Part shown: positions 40,526-47,865 of the stretch, piece by piece
How positions within the stretch are numbered: the stretch's first letter is position 1
Layout: the number at the start of each line of letters is the position of its first letter
Program-made: the position numbers and the translations under genes
Notes under the pieces: model-generated
The model's input: the letters and a program-made list of their open reading frames with translations, nothing else
What the model was told of the DNA's origin: nothing
Database searches by the model: none
IMG/VR virus record: IMGVR_UViG_3300025132_000063
Location: 1-47,865 of that record
Direction: 5' to 3' (one strand)
Source of the DNA: a virus
DNA length: 47,865 nucleotides

Positions 40526-43500
40526 TGACATCAAACATAGGTATAATCAGTGGAATGGATACTAGTGTAGCACAACTGAAAGACGGTGTTGACAACATTC
40601 ACAGTGGTATCATCAAAGCACTTCAAGCGGCTACTGGTGAGAACAGAGGAATAGATGGATTTGACTTGACACAAGGCACAAACGGTGGCACAACTAGATT
40701 CATAGTTCAAGGAGGTAAGGTTCTCAGAAATGGGAAATTAGTCTCTATCGCATCTGCAACTGACTTAGATACTAACACGAACACAATCGGTAGCGGTTCT
40801 TCTGACTGGTATGGCGTTATCGTAGTATGTGATGGTACAGAAAGTGGTGAGACCGCTAATACATTGATGTGGAGACACGGCACTGTAACTGGTTATGCTC
40901 TTAGAAACACATCTGCCACTGTTGCAGAGTTGAAAGGTGGAGATATACCAATAATTGTTGTAAAGATAGATGCTGCTTCATCTGCGGGTGTAACTACTAG
41001 AAAACATCAATATCTAGGTTATGAGCAATCAATCAGAGAGTTCTCAGCAATAAATGCAGGAACAGAGAGACTTAGGATAAACAAAGAAGGAACTCTAACC
41101 CATACTCCTAGTTCTACTTCTTACTCACTAACTCTTCCTTCAGCAAGTGGAACTATTGCTCTGACTTCTGACGTATCTAACTTAGCAGCAGGTAGTCTAG
41201 CAAGTGGTGCAGTAACCAATGCTAAACTTGCAAGCAATGCAGTTACAGAAGTCAAAATTGCAAATGATGCAGTTACATTCGCAAAAATGCAAGACCTATC
41301 TGCTACATACAAGTTGATTGGAACAGGAAGTGCTTCAGGGCAGGTACAAGAAGTATCGATAGCAAGTGGTCACATAGATGCTAATGCGGTAACTACTGCT
41401 AAAATTATCGATGGAGCAGTAACTTCAGCAAAGATTGCAAATGCTACTATTGTAGCGGCAGACTTAGCAAATGGGGCAGTAACACTGGATAAGATTACTG
41501 ATATTGCCCAAGATAGAATACTAGCAAGAATAGCAAGTGGTTCAGGAGATGTTCAGGCAATTACTGCTACTCAGTTAAGGACTTTAATTAATGTAGAGAA
41601 CAATGCCGATGTCACTGATACTGCTAATGTCAAGTCTGCTCTAGGTGGAAACTTAGGCACTTTCACTTTAGGAGATAGTAACGATTCTACTACTGTTGCT
41701 GGTAGTCTTACAGTAGCAGGAAACCTGACCATCAGTGGAACTACAACTACAATCGATTCAAACAACGTCAACATAGGAGATAGGATAATTACCCTAAACT
41801 CAGATTTGACAGGGACACCACCATCATCTGAAGATGCAGGAATAGAGGTAGAAAGGGGAAATCAGTCTAACAAATCACTTGTTTGGGATGAAAGTGCAGG
41901 AAGATGGACAGTAGGTTCTGAGACATTCGTTGCAGGAACTTTCATCGGTAATCTAACAGGAAATGTGTCGTCTGCTACTTCCTTGACTAACGCTAGAAAC
42001 TTTTCGATATCAGGGGATGTTACTGCTAATGCAGTATCTTTCGATGGAACTGGAAATGTTGCATTGGCTACTAGTCTTGCAGCAGGAGTTGTAGATACTG
42101 CGGAACTTGCTGGTTCAGCCGTTGAAACCTCTAAGATTGCTAATCTTAACGTTACTACTGATAAGATAGCAAATCAAGGCGTTACTTCTGCTAAGATAGC
42201 AAATGATGCTGTGATTAGTGCTAAGATTGCAGACGATGCAATTCTAACTGCTCATATCGCAGATGACCAAATTACTTCTCCGCTAATAGCAGATGATGCG
42301 ATAATCACTGCTCTAATCGCTGATAACGCAGTTACCAATGACCATCTAGCAGGTAGTATTGCACAGAACAAAATTACAGGATTGACCTCTGCACTAGCAG
42401 GTAAACAAGCATCTCTCACATTTGGAACTGGTCTATCTAACTCAGGTGCTACGATAAACGTAGACATTAGTGAGTTGAGCGTTGAGAATGGAATAGACAA
42501 AGATGCTGACCATCTGATGTTTAATGACAATGGAACTCTAAGAAAGACAACCCTGACTAATATATTCACCAAGATAAGTGAAGCAGACTTACCAAGTCTT
42601 CCCGCTTCTAAGATATCAAGTGGTGCATTCGCAGTCGCTAGAATACCCAACATATCAACTAGTAAGATAACAAGCGGTACATTCTCCACAACTAGAATAG
42701 CAGATAATGCAGTAACATTCGCTAAGGTTCAAGATATTGCTTCAGGCGTTTTATTAGGTAGAACTACTAATGGTTCAGGTGGTATAGAAACAATCTCTGC
42801 ATCTGCTGCTAGAACGTTTTTGAATGTTGATACTGCTGGAACAGACAATTCTACAAATGTTACTTTAGCAGGAAGTAGAAATTATCTTACTTTAAACGGT
42901 CAACAAATCACAATAGGTGAAATAGATATCTCAGATGATACGAATTTAGTAGCAGGAACTAACATATCACTATCAGGAGATACTCTTAATGTAGATACTG
43001 ACTTATCTAATTACAGTAACTCAAACTCAGGTTTCTTAACAACACACCCTACAATATCTAATGCACAGTCTAACACCAGCAATACAGGTAGAACATATAT
43101 ACAGAATCTAACATTCGATACTAATGGTCACGTTACAGGTGTAGCGGTTGCTACGGAAACAGTCACAGATACCCAATACTCAGTTGGTGATGGTGGTCTA
43201 ACACAAAACAACTTCACTAACAGTCTCAAAGCAAAATTGGATGGTATTACTGATAGTGCCAATAATTTCATCTTGACTTACGCTACTGCTTCTGCTCTTG
43301 GTGGAATTAAGGTTGGTACTAACCTATCTATTAATTCGGGAACAGGAGTTCTATCTGCTGATACCCAATCAGACGTAAACTTCACTTCCGCATTAAATAC
43401 TAAGTTAACAGGTATTGCCGCCGGAGCAACTGTCGGTGCTACTTGGGGAACTAATATATCAGGAACAATTTCTGTAACAAATGCTCAATTGGCTGGAAGT

Positions 43501-46500
43501 ATAGCAAACAGTAAGTTGGCTAACTCATCAATCACTATCAATGGAAGTGCTATTGCTCTTGGTGGAAGTGCTACTCTCACAACTGCAAACATAGCAGAAG
43601 GGTCTAATCTATACTTCACTAACGAGAGAGTGGATGATAGAGTTAATGCTCTGATTCTAGACGGAGAGGGAATAACCACCACTTACAATGATGGTAGTGG
43701 TGAATTAACCATAGACGCTGAAGTTGCTACTGATTCTAATAAGGGAGTTGCATCTTTTGCTAGTGCTGACTTTGATGTAAGTAGTGGAGCAGTAAGCGTA
43801 AAATCGGGAGGAATAAGTAATGCACAACTTGCTGGTTCTATTGCTAACGACAAACTTTTGGCTATTGCTCAAAGTAAGGTTACTGGCCTCACTACCGCAC
43901 TTAATTCTAAAGTAGCAAGTCTTAGTGATTTGAGCATAACTGCTTCTGCTGCTGAGATAAATATCTTAGATGGCGTTACCGGAGTTTCTGCTGCCGAAAT
44001 CAGTCATCTAGATGGCGTTACATCTTCAATTCAAACTCAACTAAATGCAAAACAAGCATCAGGAAACTACCTAACCACTAGTGCTACTATTAGTGATTTG
44101 AGTGGTATAACTGCATTAGATACCAACATGAAAACAGTTACAGGATATCATACAACAGTTCCTACCGCCACTGCGGTCAAAGAATATGTAGATTTGACAG
44201 TGTTCGATGCTAATGATACTCTATACAACTTCATCGTTGAAGATACACCCGGCTATACTAACTCAAAGAAACTGTCAATGGTTGGTACAGATAACACGAA
44301 AAGTAGTGTTGTATTTTCAGGTTCAGGAAACATTAGTGTTGAAAGATTGAATGAAACGATTGTTATTGCATCCACAAATAAACCAGTAAGTTCAGCAGCA
44401 TTCAGTGAAGGAACTCTCACATTTACTAGGTCAGATGACACAACATTCTCTACTACATTGCCTGATGCAACAACATCTGCTCACGGTTTGATGACTGATA
44501 CTCAGTTTGATAAACTGGCTGGAATCGAGGCTTCAGCAGATGTCACTGACAAAGCGAATGTGGTCGCTTCTCTCGCACTTCTTAATGAGAGTGATACTCT
44601 CTATGTTGGTGATGCTGGCAATGATACTACTGTTAGGGTTAGGGGCAATCTCTTTGTTGATGGAACAACTACAACAGTGAACCAAACTAAGGTAGATGTT
44701 CAGAACGCTTTCGTCTTTGAAGGGGCTACTGCTGATGCTCACGAAACAACTCTGAGGATAGTTGAGCCGACTGCTGACAGAACAATAAGCCTACCAAACA
44801 TTACTGGAACTCTAATTACCGATGGCGATACAGGAACAGTATCTTCAGGTATGATTGCAACAAATGCAATAACAAATGCAAAGTTAGCCAACAGTGCGGT
44901 TAATACTGCTGAGATAGCAGATAGTGCAATAACTAATGCTAAAATAGCAAATGATGCAATCACTCATGGGCAAATATCAGATGGAGCGATTATTACTGCT
45001 AAGATTGCTGCTGGTGGAGTAACAGGTGTTAAGATTGCAGATGATGGGGTTACTCCCGCTAAAGTGAATATATTTGATGACAACCTTGGTGCGACATCTG
45101 CACATATTATGGTTGGAAACGGTAGTGTATACCGCAACAAAGGAATCACAGGAGATTTAACTCTGACAAATAATGGTGTTTTGACTATTGATACAGGGGC
45201 AGTGGGAACAGGACATCTTGCAAACAATGCAGTGACATTCGCTAAGTTGCAACAATTGACTGAGCCTTCTTTCATCGGTAGAACTGCAAGTGGAACAGGG
45301 GATACCACACAAGTCAGTGCTGCCAATGCTAGAATAATACTGAATGTCGAAGATGGTGCTGATGTTACAGATGCAACAAATGTAGCGGCAGCAGGGGCAA
45401 TAATGGATAGTGATTTCTCGTCAAATGGATTGATGAGAAGAACTGGTGCAGGAACTTACACAGTAGTCTCAGTTGACTCTTCAGGACATCCTTCTGTCTC
45501 AGCAGCAAGTAGTAGTAACAACTCAGGAAGGACATACATACAGGATATTACTCTAGATAGTAATGGACACATAACTGCGTTGGCTACTGCGACAGAGACA
45601 GAAGTAAAGAGAACCCAAGAGGAGATTGAGGACTTCGTTGGTGGAATGGTCACAGGCAATACTGAGACTTTCATCGCAGTTACTTACAGAGATTCTGATG
45701 GAACGATTGACTTTGAAGTTCCTGTAAAAGACGAAGATAATATGTCATCAAACTCTGCTACACATCTCGCTACTCAACAATCCATTAAGGCTTATGTGGA
45801 TACTGAAGTGGCAAGTCTAGTAGACTCTGCTCCTGCTGCTTTGAACACACTAAACGAACTAGCAGCCTCAATCAATGACGATGCTAACTTCTCAAATACT
45901 GTCACTACTGCATTAGGTAACAGGCTGAGAGTAGATACTTCTTCTCAAGGTCTTACTGGTATACAACAGGCAAATGCTAGAACCAACTTGAATGTGGATG
46001 TAGCAGGAACAGATAACTCAACGAATGTGACTCTTGCATCTGTGTCAAACAACTATCTCAGTCTTTCAGGACAAGCAATCACTGCTGGAACTGTGCCTCT
46101 CTCACTGGGAGGAACTGGGGCTACTTCAGCATCTGCCGCAAGAAGTGCATTAGGTGTTGATGCGGCTGGAACAGATAACTCCACTAACGTCACACTAACT
46201 GGTAGTGGAAACTATCTCAGTATCAGTGGACAAGCAATTACAGTTGACCCAATAGATATCTCAGATGATACCAACTTAACTGCTGGAACAGGTTTGACTC
46301 TAAGTGGAGACACATTGAATGTAAATGCTGCACAATCAGGAATCACAAGTGTTGGAACACTATCTACTCTTATAGTAGCAGGAGATGTGGTGGTAGATAC
46401 TAACACATTGAAAATAGATACTACTAACAATCGTGTTGGTATTGGAACTACAACACCCGGATACAAACTACAAGTAGAAGGCTCATTCGCTGCACAAACT

Positions 46501-46824
46501 AAGTCTTTCGTTATTCCACACCCTACACAAGAAGGCAAGACACTACAACACGGTTCTCTCGAAGGACCGGAACATGGAGTGTATCACAGAGGCAGGTTAG
46601 AAGAAGAAAACATTATCCAACTTCCTGAATATTGGACAGAGTTAGTTGATGAGGATACAATCAGCGTTCAACTTACTGCTAATGGTGACTTCCAAATGTT
46701 ATATGTAGAAAAGATAGAAGACAACCAAGTGTTCGTGGCTAATGCAGCAGACGAGGGCATAGACTGTTTCTATCTGATTCATGGTGAGAGAAAGGATGTT
46801 GGAAAGATGGAGGTTGAATACTAA
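40525..46824 (+). CDS. Giant repeat-rich tail fibre (2099 aa)
   Basis: The main fibre candidate. Residues 1-180 form an N-terminal attachment part (D-G-V-D-N-I-H-S-G-I-I-K-A-L-Q). Most of the rest is repeats typical of trimeric phage fibres: about ten-residue units of the form A-K-I-A-N-D-A-V-T, modules with L-D-G-V-T, and A-G-T-D-N-S-T-N-V-T-L blocks. The last 100 residues are a conserved fibre-tip domain (K-T-L-Q-H-G-S-L-E-G-P-E-H-G-V-Y near 2009; I-Q-L-P-E-Y-W near 2031; E-R-K-D-V near 2090). Such fibres bind the cell surface. Repeats mean length may vary between relatives. Confidence 0.88.
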   Translation: MTSNIGIISGMDTSVAQLKDGVDNIHSGIIKALQAATGENRGIDGFDLTQGTNGGTTRFIVQGGKVLRNGKLVSIASATDLDTNTNTIGSGSSDWYGVIVVCDGTESGETANTLMWRHGTVTGYALRNTSATVAELKGGDIPIIVVKIDAASSAGVTTRKHQYLGYEQSIREFSAINAGTERLRINKEGTLTHTPSSTSYSLTLPSASGTIALTSDVSNLAAGSLASGAVTNAKLASNAVTEVKIANDAVTFAKMQDLSATYKLIGTGSASGQVQEVSIASGHIDANAVTTAKIIDGAVTSAKIANATIVAADLANGAVTLDKITDIAQDRILARIASGSGDVQAITATQLRTLINVENNADVTDTANVKSALGGNLGTFTLGDSNDSTTVAGSLTVAGNLTISGTTTTIDSNNVNIGDRIITLNSDLTGTPPSSEDAGIEVERGNQSNKSLVWDESAGRWTVGSETFVAGTFIGNLTGNVSSATSLTNARNFSISGDVTANAVSFDGTGNVALATSLAAGVVDTAELAGSAVETSKIANLNVTTDKIANQGVTSAKIANDAVISAKIADDAILTAHIADDQITSPLIADDAIITALIADNAVTNDHLAGSIAQNKITGLTSALAGKQASLTFGTGLSNSGATINVDISELSVENGIDKDADHLMFNDNGTLRKTTLTNIFTKISEADLPSLPASKISSGAFAVARIPNISTSKITSGTFSTTRIADNAVTFAKVQDIASGVLLGRTTNGSGGIETISASAARTFLNVDTAGTDNSTNVTLAGSRNYLTLNGQQITIGEIDISDDTNLVAGTNISLSGDTLNVDTDLSNYSNSNSGFLTTHPTISNAQSNTSNTGRTYIQNLTFDTNGHVTGVAVATETVTDTQYSVGDGGLTQNNFTNSLKAKLDGITDSANNFILTYATASALGGIKVGTNLSINSGTGVLSADTQSDVNFTSALNTKLTGIAAGATVGATWGTNISGTISVTNAQLAGSIANSKLANSSITINGSAIALGGSATLTTANIAEGSNLYFTNERVDDRVNALILDGEGITTTYNDGSGELTIDAEVATDSNKGVASFASADFDVSSGAVSVKSGGISNAQLAGSIANDKLLAIAQSKVTGLTTALNSKVASLSDLSITASAAEINILDGVTGVSAAEISHLDGVTSSIQTQLNAKQASGNYLTTSATISDLSGITALDTNMKTVTGYHTTVPTATAVKEYVDLTVFDANDTLYNFIVEDTPGYTNSKKLSMVGTDNTKSSVVFSGSGNISVERLNETIVIASTNKPVSSAAFSEGTLTFTRSDDTTFSTTLPDATTSAHGLMTDTQFDKLAGIEASADVTDKANVVASLALLNESDTLYVGDAGNDTTVRVRGNLFVDGTTTTVNQTKVDVQNAFVFEGATADAHETTLRIVEPTADRTISLPNITGTLITDGDTGTVSSGMIATNAITNAKLANSAVNTAEIADSAITNAKIANDAITHGQISDGAIITAKIAAGGVTGVKIADDGVTPAKVNIFDDNLGATSAHIMVGNGSVYRNKGITGDLTLTNNGVLTIDTGAVGTGHLANNAVTFAKLQQLTEPSFIGRTASGTGDTTQVSAANARIILNVEDGADVTDATNVAAAGAIMDSDFSSNGLMRRTGAGTYTVVSVDSSGHPSVSAASSSNNSGRTYIQDITLDSNGHITALATATETEVKRTQEEIEDFVGGMVTGNTETFIAVTYRDSDGTIDFEVPVKDEDNMSSNSATHLATQQSIKAYVDTEVASLVDSAPAALNTLNELAASINDDANFSNTVTTALGNRLRVDTSSQGLTGIQQANARTNLNVDVAGTDNSTNVTLASVSNNYLSLSGQAITAGTVPLSLGGTGATSASAARSALGVDAAGTDNSTNVTLTGSGNYLSISGQAITVDPIDISDDTNLTAGTGLTLSGDTLNVNAAQSGITSVGTLSTLIVAGDVVVDTNTLKIDTTNNRVGIGTTTPGYKLQVEGSFAAQTKSFVIPHPTQEGKTLQHGSLEGPEHGVYHRGRLEEENIIQLPEYWTELVDEDTISVQLTANGDFQMLYVEKIEDNQVFVANAADEGIDCFYLIHGERKDVGKMEVEY
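42115..42370 (+). repeat. Ten-residue repeat block in the fibre (first)
   Basis: About eight consecutive units with roughly 30-base spacing, each reading like A-K-I-A-N-D-A-V-T-S or A-D-D-A-I-I-T-A-L-I. They encode a regular rod segment. Similar but shorter blocks occur near 41190-41290 and 41390-41500. Units are diverged in DNA sequence, so this is an old protein repeat rather than a recent duplication. Confidence 0.8.
42826..42990 (+). repeat. A-G-T-D-N-S-T-N-V-T-L module, copy 1
   Basis: First copy of a module containing A-G-T-D-N-S-T-N-V-T-L, Y-L-T-L-N-G-Q-Q-I-T and I-D-I-S-D-D-T-N-L. Two further copies start near 45997 and 46159 in the same gene; the last keeps the same I-D-I-S-D-D-T-N-L ending. 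Confidence 0.75.
44851..45065 (+). repeat. Ten-residue repeat block in the fibre (second)
   Basis: About seven units of the A-x-x-A-I-T-x-A-K-I/L type in succession, for example N-A-I-T-N-A-K-L-A-N and N-D-A-I-T-H-G-Q-I-S. Same repeat class as the block at 42115, with the two blocks separated by about 2.5 kb of other fibre modules. Confidence 0.8.
45997..46325 (+). repeat. A-G-T-D-N-S-T-N-V-T-L modules, copies 2 and 3
   Basis: Two adjacent copies starting near 45997 and 46159. Each has D-N-S-T-N-V-T-L followed by a Y-L-S-x-S-G-Q-A-I-T segment. They are separated by L-S-L-G-G-T-G-A-T-S-A-S-A-A, a linker common in phage fibres. Confidence 0.75.
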
Positions 46825-47865
46825 TGGCTAACTCAGATAAGGACATACTAATTACACCGAACACCGGAGAAAGTGCGAAACCAAAGATAGAAGTTACAGG
46901 TGCTGATAACTCTACTAAGGCAATTACTGTAAATGATAATGGTTCATTATCATTCAACTCAACAATAGCCGCAACTTCAGGTTCTGTTGCTGATGGCAAC
47001 GCTAACTTAGTTACTGGCGATGCAGTATTCGACTACATAGCAGCAAACAATGGTGTTACTTCTATTGTTGCTGGAAGTAACATATCGATTAGTGGTGGAA
47101 CAGGTGCAGTAACCATTACAGGAACTGATACTAACACGCAACTTTCCACAGAACAAGTTCAAGATATTGTTGGTGGTATGGTAGATGGTGGTACTGAAAC
47201 CAACATAGCCGTTACCTACGATGATACTAGTGGGAAACTAAACTTCGTTTCAACAGATACGAATACCCAACTAACCGCCGAACAAGTTCAGGATATTGTC
47301 GGTGCTATGTTTACCTCTAACACAGAGACTAGGATATCTGCAACATACGAGGATGGCGATGGAACAATAGATTTAGTCGTTGATGACATGACTACCGATA
47401 CTAATACTCAACTTAGCACAGAGCAAGTGCAAGACATAGTGGGTGCTATGTTTACTAGCAATACTGAAACAGGTATCGCAGCAACATACGAAGATAGTGA
47501 CGGAACTATCGACTTAGTTGTTTCATCTGTTGGTGACACAACAGGAAATGCGGCAACCGCAACTGCATTAGAAACTGCACGAACAATAGGAGGAGTATCA
47601 TTTGATGGAACAACAAACATCAACTTACCCGGAGTGAATACGGCAGGTAATCAGAATACTAGTGGTAATGCAGCAACCTCTACTCTTGCAAGCACAGTGA
47701 CTGTATCTGATAGCACTGCTAACACTAACTTTCCTGTTGTATTCCATGATGAATCCAATGCACTTCTAGATGATACAGGAGCATTAAGATATAATCCAAG
47801 TACAGGAACTTTACTTGTTCCTAATTTAAGTGTTGCAGGAACTACTACTCAAGTAAATACAGTTA
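46824..47865 (+). CDS. Tail fibre-like protein, 3'-truncated by the window end
   Basis: The frame opens at an ATG overlapping the previous fibre stop (TAATG) and stays open through the last base, so at least 347 residues are present and the gene continues beyond the window. The N-terminus is M-A-N-S-D-K-D-I-L-I-T-P-N-T-G. Residues 101-237 hold three tandem repeats, and later segments (F-D-G-T-T-N-I-N-L-P-G-V-N; G-N-A-A-T-A-T-A-L) match modules I know from marine phage fibres. It probably forms a second fibre or a fibre extension. One copy of the same tandem-repeat unit also occurs in the preceding 2099-residue fibre near 45610-45730. Confidence 0.85.
   Translation, partial: MANSDKDILITPNTGESAKPKIEVTGADNSTKAITVNDNGSLSFNSTIAATSGSVADGNANLVTGDAVFDYIAANNGVTSIVAGSNISISGGTGAVTITGTDTNTQLSTEQVQDIVGGMVDGGTETNIAVTYDDTSGKLNFVSTDTNTQLTAEQVQDIVGAMFTSNTETRISATYEDGDGTIDLVVDDMTTDTNTQLSTEQVQDIVGAMFTSNTETGIAATYEDSDGTIDLVVSSVGDTTGNAATATALETARTIGGVSFDGTTNINLPGVNTAGNQNTSGNAATSTLASTVTVSDSTANTNFPVVFHDESNALLDDTGALRYNPSTGTLLVPNLSVAGTTTQVNTV
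47124..47534 (+). repeat. Three tandem 43-47-residue fibre repeats
   Basis: Units begin at 47124, 47253 and 47394. Each carries T-D-T-N-T-Q-L, E-Q-V-Q-D-I-V-G, T-E-T-x-I and a T-Y-D/E-D strand. The second and third are closest to each other (both have G-A-M-F-T-S-N-T-E-T), suggesting the later duplication. Confidence 0.85.

Noticed and set aside
42252-42689. 145-residue minus-strand frame in the fibre gene
   Set aside because: It reflects antisense reading of Ala/Ile-rich repeats; similar shadows recur at every repeat block.
40525-47865. CRISPR or tandem DNA satellite in the fibre genes
   Set aside because: The repeats are in-frame protein repeats, diverged in DNA sequence, with no spacer-like unique segments of constant length.
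1-47865. tRNA genes or an integrase/att site
   Set aside because: I saw no cloverleaf with a T-loop consensus and no tyrosine or serine recombinase in any supported frame; a lysogenic lifestyle cannot be judged from this window.

Overview
The window looks like the packaging and virion-morphogenesis half of a tailed double-stranded DNA virus with siphovirus organisation. Every supported gene reads on the + strand. Genes are tightly packed, with many ATGA, TAATG or 1-8 base junctions, and there is no gene-free stretch over 300 bases. I see no tRNA, rRNA, CRISPR array, integrase, replicase or lysis gene. Composition is AT-rich (about 60% A+T by eye). Arg AGA/AGG, Ile ATA and Leu CTA codons are common, and many starts are preceded by GGTGAT-type Shine-Dalgarno sequences. 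With the gene content (DUF5872-type protein, ATP-dependent DNA ligase in the head module, fibre repeats typical of marine phages) I infer a marine virus, probably of an archaeal host such as Poseidoniales (magrovirus-like) or Nitrososphaeria. The host assignment is inference, not proof.

Layout: 1-4307, two large unrecognised proteins. 4312-9427, GNAT acetyltransferase, large terminase, a LAGLIDADG/winged-helix protein and a portal with two zinc-knuckle insertions. 9424-13427, about a dozen very small accessory genes, several sharing an N-terminal M-S-W-x-x-I-L-K-like peptide. 13448-18662, large ATP-dependent DNA ligase, prohead protease fused to scaffold, HK97-type major capsid protein. 18754-22397, SAP-domain protein, small beta-rich protein, membrane proteins, an Arf-like small GTPase, a zinc-binding protein and a Q/N-rich protein. 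22413-27070, neck proteins and the tail tube. 27157-29721, tail assembly chaperones with a lambda-like -1 frameshift site, then the tape measure. 29721-47865, distal tail, a split LamG protein, a 2403-residue hub, a collar-type protein and two repeat-rich fibres, the second cut by the window end.

How the genes fit together: terminase and portal package DNA into a prohead built by MCP, scaffold and protease. Adaptor and terminator proteins join the head to a tail whose length is set by the 662-residue tape measure (about 100 nm by the usual rule). Hub and fibres recognise the cell.

The most unusual observations are: (i) no GATC and no AGCT found anywhere on a by-eye scan; (ii) a complete Arf-like small GTPase inside the head/neck module, next to membrane proteins; (iii) the repeated MSWxxILK-like terminal peptide, also present at the scaffold C-terminus, which could be a prohead-targeting tag; (iv) a ligase whose C-terminus resembles a degenerate 3'-phosphoesterase domain; (v) a LAGLIDADG domain inside a protein between terminase and portal.
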